7,508 nucleotides of DNA from an uncultured Clostridium sp. (GTDB lineage Bacteria; Bacillota; Clostridia; TANB77; CAG-508). The translations under genes and the position numbers were made by a program. A model generated the notes under the pieces. That model was not told where the DNA came from. It did no database searches and was given only the letters and a program-made list of their open reading frames with translations. The DNA lies in the NCBI GenBank assembly GCA_900556945.1, contig USQP01000030.1, positions 1-7,508 on the forward strand, given 5' to 3'. Shown in pieces: positions 1 to 5,800 of this stretch. Each line of letters starts with the position of its first letter. Positions within the stretch are counted from its first letter, which is position 1.

Positions 1-34
1 TTCGTCGGCAGCGTCAGATGTGTATAAGAGACAG
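1..34 (+). other. Nextera/Tn5 sequencing adapter, left end
   Basis: Positions 2-34 match the Illumina Nextera read-1 transposase adapter; the 19-base mosaic end occupies 16-34 and ends in AGAGACAG. Position 1 (T) agrees with the last base of the i5 index inferred from the right end. This is library DNA, not genome and not a natural IS50/Tn5. Genomic sequence begins at 35. Confidence 0.98.
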
Positions 35-36
35 CC

Positions 37-675
37 TTAATTTATATAATCGCTTACTTTTTTAATTTCTTCTATTGAAATACTTCCCTCTCTTAATATA
101 TTAGGAATGCCATTAATTACTTGTATGACAGTGGAAGCAATCCCTATTTCACTTTTTCCACCATCAATAAAATAATCTGCTTGTTCTTCCAACTCTTCCA
201 TTACGTTTTTTATGTTTGTTTTACTTGGTTTTCCAGAAATATTCGCACTAGAAGTGGCAATTGGCTTCCCTACATATTCTATAAGTTTTCTAGCTATTTT
301 TCCGCTCGGTATTCTAATTCCTATTGTATCCTGACCAGAGGTAAGAATGTCAGGTACAATATTTTTCTTCTTTAATATAATTGTCAAAGGTCCTGGAAAA
401 AACTTTCTCATTATTTCATATTCCAAAGTAGTTATATCTTTTGCTACTAAATTAACCATATTAAGATCAGATACTAACAAACTTATTGGTTTATTGTAAG
501 GTCTTTCTTTTATTTTGTATAATTTCTCTATCGCTTTTGCATCCATTCCGTTTGTTCCTATTCCATATACGGTTTCAGTTGGAAATATAACAATACCACC
601 TTGTTTTATAACTTCTGCTGGTTCCTTTAATTTATTATAATCTATTTCATTTTTTATATTTATATACTTTTTCAC
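37..675 (-). CDS. tsaC: L-threonylcarbamoyladenylate synthase (TsaC/YwlC/Sua5 family, short form)
   Basis: This cytosolic enzyme makes threonylcarbamoyl-AMP from threonine, bicarbonate and ATP, the first step of N6-threonylcarbamoyladenosine (t6A) synthesis at position 37 of ANN-decoding tRNAs. The 212-residue product is a single YrdC/TsaC fold. Visible motifs are FPTETVYGIG (31-40), KERPYNKP (56-63), FPGPLT (93-98), RIPSG (121-125), TSSANISG (141-148), DGG (171-173) and STV (181-183). It ends soon after LREGSISIEEI, so it lacks the extra C-terminal Sua5 domain of longer homologues; this matches the short bacterial form. The start codon is GTG (675-673), preceded by AGGAAG about six bases upstream. 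The stop (TAA, 39-37) lies two bases from the adapter, so downstream context is lost. It has its own promoter (711-739) and is probably not part of the cotJ transcript. Both CGG strings in the gene lie across codon boundaries (AGC|GGA and AAC|GGA) and are read normally. Confidence 0.95.
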   Translation of the reverse strand: MKKYINIKNEIDYNKLKEPAEVIKQGGIVIFPTETVYGIGTNGMDAKAIEKLYKIKERPYNKPISLLVSDLNMVNLVAKDITTLEYEIMRKFFPGPLTIILKKKNIVPDILTSGQDTIGIRIPSGKIARKLIEYVGKPIATSSANISGKPSKTNIKNVMEELEEQADYFIDGGKSEIGIASTVIQVINGIPNILREGSISIEEIKKVSDYIN

Positions 676-710
676 GTTTTTCTTCCTTTTCTAAATTATT
701 TTCTTATTTT

Positions 711-739
711 ATGTTATCAGCCAAAAATGTTTTTGTCAA
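711..739 (-). promoter_or_regulatory. Sigma-A-type promoter for tsaC
   Basis: On the minus strand a perfect TTGACA -35 (739-734) is followed by a 17-base spacer and TAACAT (716-711, 4 of 6 matches to TATAAT). It lies about 36 bases upstream of the GTG start of tsaC, leaving a short leader with the AGGAAG ribosome binding site. Confidence 0.75.
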
Positions 740-774
740 TTATTTCCTTTATTTCGTGCTTATAAAATAATCAG

Positions 775-809
775 GAAGGGTTTCAATAAAATATATTTTG
801 AAACCCTTC
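775..809 (-). terminator. Hairpin after cotJC, probable terminator
   Basis: GAAGGGTTTC (775-784) and GAAACCCTTC (800-809) form a perfect 10-bp stem, extendable by one A-T pair, around an AT-rich loop. It lies 14 bases beyond the cotJC stop. On the minus strand the 3' side is only moderately T-rich (TGATTATTTTAT), so termination may be imperfect. A run of seven A at 811-817 flanks the other side. Confidence 0.7.
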
Positions 810-823
810 TAAAAAAATTCTTA

Positions 824-1457
824 TTAATTATTGCATCCACAATTATTGTTTGTCATATCGTTCATATTATTTGAACGATTCATATAAAACTTCTTTTCTG
901 CTAATTTATCTTGTACCCCACGAAGTGCCTCTCCAAATCTTTGAAAATGTACTACTTCTCTTTCTCTTAAATATCTTAATGGATCTAATACTTCTGGATT
1001 ATCACGACATAAATCTATTAATTTTTCATAAGTTGCTCTTGCTTTTTGTTCTGCGGACAAGTCTTCTTGTAGATTTGCAATTGGATCACCCTTACATGCT
1101 ATATATGCTGCCGTAAACGGCATTCCTGCTGCTGATTGTGGATATACATCTACCCCATGATCTGTATAATAAGCTCCTAATCCTGCATTTTCTATTTCTT
1201 CTATAGAAGCTCCTTCTGTTAATTGGTGTACAATCGTTCCCACCATTTCTAAGTGGGCAAGTTCTTCCGTACCAATATCATTTAATATTGCCTTTGCTTT
1301 TTGATCCGGCATACCAAATCTTTGTGATAAATATCTTAAAGAAGCTGCCAATTCACCGATCAGGTCCACCATATTGAGATATTATTACTTTAGCTAATCT
1401 AGGATCTGGACATTTTATATTAATTGGATATTGCAATGTCTTATTATAAGTCCACAT
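824..1457 (-). CDS. cotJC: Spore coat protein CotJC (manganese-catalase-like) with a +1 frameshift at an in-frame CGG
   Basis: CotJC is an inner spore-coat protein of the manganese-catalase/ferritin-like family, made in the mother cell. Translation starts at ATG 1457-1455, which overlaps the cotJB stop as TAATG, with AAAGGGGG upstream. The first 33 codons match the family N-terminus (MWTYNKTLQYPINIKCPDPR...). Frame 0 then reads GAT-CGG-TGA and would stop after 34 residues. Skipping the C at 1358 gives GAT-GGT-GAA and restores the conserved PDGELAASLRYLSQRF, giving a 210-residue protein, about the family's length. Candidate Mn ligands are present: E35, E65, H68 (EELAH), E144 and H170 (REREVVHF). 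The C-terminus is rich in Asn, Met and Cys. The ATG at 1372 is not a real start, because it would lose the conserved N-terminus. The protein family is certain; whether the frameshift is recoding, mutation or read error is open. Confidence 0.9.
1355..1361 (-). other. In-frame CGG recoding site in cotJC
   Basis: Minus-strand GAT-CGG-TGA. CGG is codon 34 of the frame opened by the cotJC ATG, and TGA follows at once. Omitting the C (1358) gives GAT|GGT|GAA, the Asp-Gly-Glu of the conserved GGPDGELAAS segment. The sequence shows the break; a +1 shift during translation is inferred. Confidence 0.7.
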
Positions 1458-1777
1458 TAATAATTCCCCCTTTCCCATGGCCATGGCATCTCAAGCCATC
1501 TCCACTTGTTACAAGGGTAATTAATGGTAAGAGGTCCATATACTTTTTGATATTTGTCTTTTAAATCTTTTGCTTGTTTACAATATTTTCTGTGTAAGCA
1601 AAGGGCTTTTTCATCATCTGGATGTGTATCTAAATATAGTGCAAGTTCATTAATAGAAAAGTCATAACATCTAATTTGTTCTATCATTTCTCTTCTTAAG
1701 TCACAATCCACTGTATGTTCTTCTTCACATGCACAATTACAGTTACATCCACAATTTCTATTTTCTTCTATTGACAT
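1457..1777 (-). CDS. cotJB: Spore coat protein CotJB
   Basis: CotJB is a small protein of the cotJ operon, needed with CotJA and CotJC for their assembly into the spore coat. The 106-residue product has a Cys-rich N-terminus (residues 9-25, repeated C-x-C). This is followed by the family core, EQIRCYDFSINELALYLDTHP (residues 33-53) and YGPLTINYP (80-88). The end is Trp-rich, with PWPWE characteristic of CotJB. ATG 1777-1775 follows AAGGGG and overlaps the end of cotJA by ten bases; its TAA overlaps the cotJC ATG by one base. This spacing suggests translational coupling of all three genes. The Cys-rich head is longer than I recall in Bacillus CotJB and may allow disulfide cross-linking or metal binding (inference). 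Confidence 0.95.
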   Translation of the reverse strand: MSIEENRNCGCNCNCACEEEHTVDCDLRREMIEQIRCYDFSINELALYLDTHPDDEKALCLHRKYCKQAKDLKDKYQKVYGPLTINYPCNKWRWLEMPWPWERGNY

Positions 1778-2130
1778 TTATTACACCCCTTCCCAATTTC
1801 ATTTGATTCCCTTATAAAATTTATTTCCTCCATAGATTGACATGGTACATAAGGGCTAACTAATTCTGGAAATAAAGTTCCCATTTTTAATCCAACACAT
1901 GGTTTAAATGTCTTATCCATATACTGAAAAGGCACATAACTTTGTGCTAACATTGGATTTTCTGGAAATACATTGTATTCTTCATCAAATCCACAACTGC
2001 AGCTATCTATATGATCCTCATAAGAAGCAACATCATTGCATTGTTTTTCCATAATATCTGTTTGCATTTCACAAGAATCGTTCTGATAACTGTTATTCAT
2101 ACAATAGCATTTTCTATAGTTTCTGAACAT
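1768..2130 (-). CDS. cotJA: Spore coat associated protein CotJA
   Basis: First gene of the cotJ operon; CotJA is a small polypeptide associated with the inner spore coat. I chose ATG 2130-2128 (120 residues) because GGAGG lies seven bases upstream. The alternative ATG at 2154 overlaps the proposed -10 element and would place the ribosome binding site inside the gene. The C-terminal half carries the recognisable CotJA core, AQSYVPFQYMDKTFKPCVGL and then MGTLFPELVSPYVPCQ. The N-terminal half is poorly conserved in type and rich in Cys, Asn, Asp and Glu. Ten or so Cys residues, including CYC, CSC and a final CNKC, suggest cross-linking in the coat (inference). The stop overlaps the cotJB start. 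Confidence 0.93.
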   Translation of the reverse strand: MFRNYRKCYCMNNSYQNDSCEMQTDIMEKQCNDVASYEDHIDSCSCGFDEEYNVFPENPMLAQSYVPFQYMDKTFKPCVGLKMGTLFPELVSPYVPCQSMEEINFIRESNEIGKGCNKCQ

Positions 2131-2137
2131 CTTTCTT

Positions 2138-2181
2138 CCTCCTTTTACTTTCATTATATGATTTTATTCGACGGATGATAC
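2138..2181 (-). promoter_or_regulatory. Possible sporulation sigma-E-type promoter and ribosome binding site of cotJA
   Basis: CATATAAT (2160-2153) is one base from the sigma-E -10 consensus CATACAAT. A weak GTATC element (2181-2177) sits about 16 bases upstream. AAGGAGG (2144-2138) then precedes the cotJA ATG. The cotJ operon of Bacillus subtilis is known to depend on sigma-E; the match here rests mainly on the -10. Confidence 0.5.
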
Positions 2182-2192
2182 AAATAAGCAAC

Positions 2193-2225
2193 AAAAAAGA
2201 TGTAAATACTTTCATATTTACACCT
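2193..2225 (-). terminator. Intrinsic terminator of the DUF308 gene
   Basis: On the minus strand an 11-bp stem (2225-2215 with 2208-2198, one G-U pair) around a six-base loop is followed by TTTTTTG (2198-2192). It lies 17 bases after the stop of the DUF308 gene. It insulates the cotJ operon from upstream transcription. Confidence 0.88.
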
Positions 2226-2242
2226 CTAAATTAAATTCTATA

Positions 2243-2779
2243 TTATTCATCTAAATAATTATCTACTTTTTTAATAAATATTATATTTTCAATAATGTCT
2301 ATTAATCCATATGTTGTAATTATAATTCCAACTGTTTGAAGTATTGCGCCATTATTTACTAATATATAAATTCCAGCTATTATCATAAACAAAGCAAGAA
2401 TTAGTGTAGTTAACCATAATTTCGATTTATATTCTTTCCATATAATAGTAGTTTGTAAATTCATAATCCCACTATATATAATCCAAATGGCAATTAATAT
2501 TCTAAATGCTGATAAGATTAAATCTGCGCAAAACATTATAACAATTCCTATAATGATTAATACAATTGCTCTTGCACATAAATAATTGTCTTCTCTATTT
2601 CCTGAAAAATAATCAATGATTCTTAAAAATCCCATTACAATAAATATCCCACCTAAAAGTATAGATATAATTGACATGACTGTTTCAGGCCTAACCATTA
2701 ATATGATTCCAAATATAACAAATATAAGTGATATGATTAAGTCTGTCCAACCTGACTTCTTTAAAAATTTTTTCCACAT
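2243..2779 (-). CDS. DUF308 (HdeD-like) six-pass membrane protein
   Basis: A 178-residue, very hydrophobic protein with six predicted membrane segments at about 13-30, 33-54, 67-84, 86-108, 120-141 and 144-168. The repeated pattern of hydrophobic stretch, G-I-x-L/I, then a short polar turn (for example VRPETVMSIISILLGGIFIV at 29-48) is typical of the DUF308/HdeD family. HdeD in E. coli is linked to acid resistance, but most family members have no known function and none should be assigned here. ATG 2779-2777 follows AGAAGG with seven bases between. The gene is flanked by terminators on both sides, so it is probably monocistronic. No CGG codons occur. Confidence 0.85.
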   Translation of the reverse strand: MWKKFLKKSGWTDLIISLIFVIFGIILMVRPETVMSIISILLGGIFIVMGFLRIIDYFSGNREDNYLCARAIVLIIIGIVIMFCADLILSAFRILIAIWIIYSGIMNLQTTIIWKEYKSKLWLTTLILALFMIIAGIYILVNNGAILQTVGIIITTYGLIDIIENIIFIKKVDNYLDE

Positions 2780-2834
2780 AACATTACCTTCTTTTTTATT
2801 ATATTTATCTATAATATATCATAGTTATTTCTAC

Positions 2835-2844
2835 TTGTATACAA
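2835..2844. promoter_or_regulatory. Perfect 10-bp palindrome upstream of the DUF308 gene
   Basis: TTGTATACAA is its own reverse complement and lies about 56 bases upstream of the DUF308 start, where a promoter would be expected. Its left half can serve as a -35-like TTGTAT, though no good -10 follows at 17 bases. It could be a repressor operator; no regulator is visible here. Confidence 0.3.
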
Positions 2845-2896
2845 TTTTCCAAATTATTTTTACATTCTTTCTAACAAACTTTTTTCTTAACCAGCA

Positions 2897-2931
2897 AAAT
2901 AGCACCTGTATATTTTATACAAGTGCTATTT
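2897..2931 (-). terminator. Terminator-like hairpin after rpmF
   Basis: A 9-bp outer stem (2897-2905 with 2923-2931) and a 6-bp inner stem (2907-2912 with 2916-2921) are separated by one mismatch, with a three-base loop. It starts ten bases beyond the rpmF stop. On the minus strand the tail is TTTTGCTGGTT, a short U-run, so efficiency may be moderate. Confidence 0.75.
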
Positions 2932-2940
2932 ATTCTTCAC

Positions 2941-3132
2941 TTATGCATTTTCTGTTTCTTTTTTAGCTACTACTTCTTTTCCATCATAATATCCACAGTT
3001 TTTGCAAACTCTATGTGGCATTACTGGTTCATGGCAATGTGGGCAGCTTGAAAATGTTGGATTTTCTTTTTTCCATGTTGATCTTTTTGAATGTGTTCTT
3101 GCTTTTGACCATCTTCTTTTTGGTTGTGCCAT
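2941..3132 (-). CDS. rpmF: 50S ribosomal protein L32, zinc-ribbon (C+) form
   Basis: A component of the large ribosomal subunit. The 63-residue product begins MAQPKRRWSKARTHSKRS, the typical basic L32 N-terminus. It carries a zinc ribbon with Cys 30, 33, 43 and 46 (CPHC...CKNC). The start at 3132 is fixed by homology and by AAGGGGGG (3147-3140) seven bases upstream; the in-frame ATG at 3192 would add 20 residues foreign to the family. A perfect consensus promoter lies upstream. In many bacteria rpmF follows a yceD-like gene and precedes plsX; here neither is present and its neighbours are DUF5662 and DUF308 genes. Confidence 0.97.
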   Translation of the reverse strand: MAQPKRRWSKARTHSKRSTWKKENPTFSSCPHCHEPVMPHRVCKNCGYYDGKEVVAKKETENA

Positions 3133-3139
3133 TCTAATT

Positions 3140-3170
3140 CCCCCCTTGCTAAAGATATATGTATATATCT
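3140..3170 (-). promoter_or_regulatory. rpmF leader: inverted repeat next to the ribosome binding site
   Basis: AGATATAT (3153-3160) and ATATATCT (3163-3170) form a perfect 8-bp inverted repeat around GT, five bases upstream of the AAGGGGGG ribosome binding site (3147-3140). As RNA it is a weak all-A/U hairpin apart from its outermost pairs. It could influence access to the binding site or be a protein site; it may also be chance in AT-rich DNA. Confidence 0.3.
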
Positions 3171-3224
3171 GTTTCAATTTTATCTTATTCATCTCTTTTT
3201 GCTATAATTTTTAGTCACTATAAA

Positions 3225-3253
3225 ATTATACAAGTATTTTCCTTTTTTGTCAA
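3225..3253 (-). promoter_or_regulatory. Perfect consensus sigma-A promoter of rpmF
   Basis: TTGACA (3253-3248), a 17-base spacer, and TATAAT (3230-3225) on the minus strand: 12 of 12 consensus bases at optimal spacing. It predicts transcription from about 3218 and an rpmF leader of about 85 bases. It starts 15 bases after the proposed DUF5662 stop (3269). Confidence 0.9.
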
Positions 3254-3268
3254 TAGCTGTAATCATGT

Positions 3269-3810
3269 TTATTCACAATATTTTTTATAGATACTTTTTA
3301 TATTTTTCTTTGTTAGTGTCTGATCGATTCCGTTCTTGAGCAACTCCGAGTTAAAACCTCTGTGACAAAATCTTTTATTTTTTCATTTGCTCGTACTTTG
3401 ATTTTTTCTTTTTTCCAATACTCTAATTCATATTCTTTTACAAAATCTTTCCCCTGATAAACCATTCCCGCTGCTAGTTTATCACATACCATTTCTGCTG
3501 CATATTTATATGGCATAATCGGTGTTTTTTCTGGTGCATTCTCATCTACCCAATATTCCAAATGATGTTTATTTCTTCCCTTATGATGTAACCAAGCTTT
3601 AGAATATCCATTGGCTTTTTTCGCTTCCATAATGGGAGAATGATTTCCAGTATAATATCTAATCCCTTCTCCAAATTCTGTCCAAGAATATTTTGACCAA
3701 TCGTGCATAAAACCTCTCCAAGGTTCTCCTATCCTACAACATAATTTAAATACTAACCATTTATGGTATGTGATTAGTTTAAAATGTTTTACTATGTTTC
3801 TCAAGTACAT
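3269..3810 (-). CDS. DUF5662 family protein with two +1 frameshifts at in-frame CGG codons
   Basis: Function unknown. The first 154 residues match DUF5662 as I know it: FMHDWSKYSWTEF (34-46), GYSKAWLHHKGRNKHHLEYW (68-87) and PIMPYKYAAEMVCDKLAAG (97-115). The HD and HHKGRNKHH residues could bind metal or phosphate (inference). Frame 0 then reads ACT-CGG-AGT and yields an unlikely tail, RSCSRTESIRH, stopping at 3313. Skipping the C of CGG (3348) gives TGVAQE, which runs into a second in-frame CGG. Skipping that C too (3332) gives GIDQTLTKKNIKSIYKKYCE, a plausible amphipathic C-terminus, with TAA at 3271-3269 and a total of 179 residues. With only the first skip the protein ends ERNRSDTNKEKYKKYL at 3285. 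The first break is well supported; the second is less certain. ATG 3810 follows AAAGGAG. Confidence 0.8.
3329..3335 (-). other. Possible in-frame CGG recoding site 2 in the DUF5662 gene
   Basis: In the frame restored by site 1, GAA-CGG-AAT is in frame. Omitting the C (3332) gives GAA|GGA|ATC (Glu-Gly-Ile) and the tail GIDQTLTKKNIKSIYKKYCE, which reads more like a natural C-terminus than ERNRSDTNKEKYKKYL. Support comes from protein plausibility and from the pattern at the other sites. Confidence 0.5.
3345..3351 (-). other. In-frame CGG recoding site 1 in the DUF5662 gene
   Basis: Minus-strand ACT-CGG-AGT, where CGG is codon 155. Omitting the C (3348) gives ACT|GGA|GTT (Thr-Gly-Val) and replaces a Cys/Ser/Arg-rich tail with TGVAQE. 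The arrangement is the same as in cotJC and asnB: any codon, C, then GGN. Confidence 0.65.
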
Positions 3811-3839
3811 TTTTTATCTCCTTTATCCTTTCCATTAAT

Positions 3840-3868
3840 AGTTTACTATAACTTTTTTTAAATTTCAA
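3840..3868 (-). promoter_or_regulatory. Putative sigma-A promoter of the DUF5662 gene
   Basis: TTGAAA (3868-3863), a 17-base spacer and TAAACT (3845-3840) on the minus strand, 30 bases upstream of the ATG at 3810. It lies back to back with the asnB promoter in a 133-bp divergent intergenic region. Confidence 0.6.
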
Positions 3869-3884
3869 TAAATTTTATCTTCTT

Positions 3885-3937
3885 TTTTGCATACAATAAG
3901 AAAGATATATAATAAATTATCAAGATATAAATGGAGG
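3885..3937 (+). promoter_or_regulatory. Putative asnB promoter and ribosome binding site
   Basis: TATAAT (3908-3913) is a perfect -10. The best -35 choices are TTGCAT (3887-3892, 15-base spacer) or TTTTGC (3885-3890, 17-base spacer), both imperfect. GGAGG (3933-3937) lies six bases before the ATG at 3944 and decides that start, which puts the catalytic Cys at residue 2. Confidence 0.65.
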
Positions 3938-3943
3938 TATGAT

Positions 3944-5792
3944 ATGTGTGGATTTGTTGGATTTGCAAATTTTAAAAAAGATATTTCTGAAAATAAGAAT
4001 ATATTAAAAAATATGAATGATACTTTATCCAAACGAGGACCAGATGAAGAAGGTTATTACATAGATAAAAATGTAGCTTTCGCTCATAAAAGACTCATTG
4101 TAGTAGATCCAAAAGGTCGGAAAACAACCTATGATTGAATCTTTTTCTTTTGGAAAATACATTATCGTTTATAATGGTCAAATTTACAATACAAAAGAAT
4201 TGGCAAAAACACTAAAAGAAAATAATTTTACGATTCACTCTCATTCTGATACAGAAGTTTTATTGAAAAGCTATATTTTTTATGGTAAGGATGTGGTAAA
4301 TTATTTAAATGGTATATTTGCTTTTGCCATATGGGATACTAATAAAAATGAAGTTTTCTTAGCTCGTGACCATTTTGGCGTAAAACCACTGTTTTATACA
4401 AAAACAGATGAGACGCTTATTTTTTCTTCTGAAATAAAAGCACTATTTCAATATCCTGGTGTAGAAAAGATATTAGATGAGCAAAGCATCTCAGAATTGT
4501 TTGGTATTGGTCCATCTCACACTCCAGGCACTACTGTTTTCAAAAACATTTATGAGATCAAGCCTGCTCATTTTGGAATATTTAATAAAGATGGTCTTCA
4601 TATAGAACGCTATTGGAAATTGAAGTCAAAAGAACATACAGACAGTTTTAAGGAAACTTGTGACAAATTAAGATTTTTGCTAAATGACGCTATTACAAGA
4701 CAACTGGTTTCTGATATGCCTTTATGCACTTTTCTATCAGGCGGATTGGATTCCAGTATCATAACAAAATTTGCTTCAGATTATTGTAAGAAAGAAGGCT
4801 TACCACCTTTAGATACTTATTCAATTGATTATGTAGATAATGATAAAAACTTTGTTAAAAGTGATTTTCAGCCAAATTCTGATAATTTCTACATTGACTT
4901 AATGAATAAAAATCTTTATACTAATCATCATAAAATTGTAATTGATACACCAGAACTTGCAGATAATTTAGAGGACGCTATGATTGCTCGTGATATGCCT
5001 GGTATGGCAGATATTGATTCTTCCTTATTATTGTTTTGCAAGAATGTGAAAAAAGAAATGACTGTAGCTTTAACAGGTGAATGTGCAGATGAAATATTTG
5101 GAGGATATCCCTGGTTTTTCCGCGAAGATGCTTTAAAAAGTAATACTTTTCCATGGTCAATATCTTTAGCGGAAAGACAAGAATTATTAAATCCTAGTAT
5201 TGGAAATCAAATTAAATTAAGAGAATATGTAGACTATCGTTATCACGAAAGTTTAGATGAAGTTGAAATATTAGATTCCGATTCTATTGAGACCGCTGAG
5301 AAAAGAAAGATTTCTCATCTTACTTTAAACTGGTTTATGCAAACTTTACTTGACCGATCTGATCGAATGGCAATGTATAATGGATTTGAACTACGTGTTC
5401 CATTTTGTGATTACCGTTTAGCTCAATATGTATGGAATATTCCCTGGGAATGGAAAGCTTTAAAAGGCAGAGAAAAAGGATTGCTTCGCTATGTTTGTAA
5501 AGATTTCTTGCCAGAGGATATCATTTATAGAAAAAAATCTCCATACCCCAAAACACATAATCCTACTTATCTAGCAAAAGTAAAACAAATGTTAACCCAA
5601 ATTATGAAAGATAAGAATGCTCCTATTAATAATTTGCTTAATCGTAAATATATTTTAGAAATACTAGAAACAGATGGAAAAGCATTCACAAGACCTTGGT
5701 TCGGTCAGCTTATGGTTGGCCCACAATTAATGGCTTATCTTTGCCAAGTGAATATGTGGCTTGAGAAGTATCAACCAAAAATTGAGTTATAA
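3944..5792 (+). CDS. asnB: Asparagine synthase (glutamine-hydrolysing), AsnB, with a +1 frameshift at an in-frame CGG
   Basis: A cytosolic enzyme that makes asparagine from aspartate, ATP and glutamine. The start at 3944 gives MCGFVGF, exposing Cys2, the class II amidotransferase nucleophile, after Met removal. Residues 31-37 are RGPDEEG. Frame 0 reads GGT-CGG-AAA at codon 59 and would stop at TGA 4136-4138 after 64 residues. Omitting the C at 4118 gives PKGGKQPMIESFSFGKY and joins the two parts without loss into a 615-residue protein, the expected size. Downstream are YNGQIYN (76-82), SDTEV (101-105), the pyrophosphate-binding loop SGGLDSS (265-271) and TGECADEIFGGY (376-387). Everything except the single base looks functional, with no other decay. 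Within this gene CGT (5), CGC (3) and CGA (3) all encode Arg. GGC|GGA in the SGG motif and TTC|GGT near the end show that CGG across a codon boundary is harmless. Confidence 0.9.
4115..4121 (+). other. In-frame CGG recoding site in asnB
   Basis: GGT-CGG-AAA, with CGG as codon 59. Omitting the C at 4118 gives GGT|GGA|AAA|CAA|CCT|ATG, the Gly-Gly-Lys-Gln-Pro-Met expected in AsnB. Slippage of the P-site tRNA looks unfavourable (GGT to GTC), so the C is more likely skipped or read as part of a four-base CGGA codon (inference). Confidence 0.7.
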
Positions 5793-5800
5793 AATAGTTT

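Noticed and set aside
16..34. Tn5/IS50 mosaic end as evidence of a natural transposon
   Set aside because: It is embedded in the complete Nextera adapter at both fragment ends, with index sequence attached; it is a library artefact.
824..1372. cotJC starting at ATG 1372
   Set aside because: The first five codons (MVDLI) are the wrong frame of the true N-terminal coding region, which begins at 1457 and overlaps the cotJB stop.
2616..2966. Plus-strand 116-codon open frame, and other antisense frames at 121-375, 850-1116, 3002-3214, 4978-5160 and 6374-6580
   Set aside because: They lie opposite well-supported genes, lack ribosome binding sites and resemble no family.
1355..4121. Treating cotJC, the DUF5662 gene and asnB as three independent pseudogenes
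   Set aside because: Each carries only a C-before-GGN break at a codon boundary and is otherwise intact; coincidence in three genes is unlikely. A systematic read error cannot be fully excluded without raw data.
1355..4121. prfB-style recoding with a Shine-Dalgarno-like stimulator
   Set aside because: G-rich stretches exist upstream of the sites but at distances from about 1 to 11 bases, and only cotJC has a stop directly after CGG.
1355..4121. CGG reassigned to another single amino acid
   Set aside because: A sense reassignment would keep the frame; here the frame changes by one base after every CGG.
4131..5792. asnB starting at ATG 4131
   Set aside because: It would lack the catalytic Cys2 and half of the glutaminase core, which are encoded just upstream with a good ribosome binding site.
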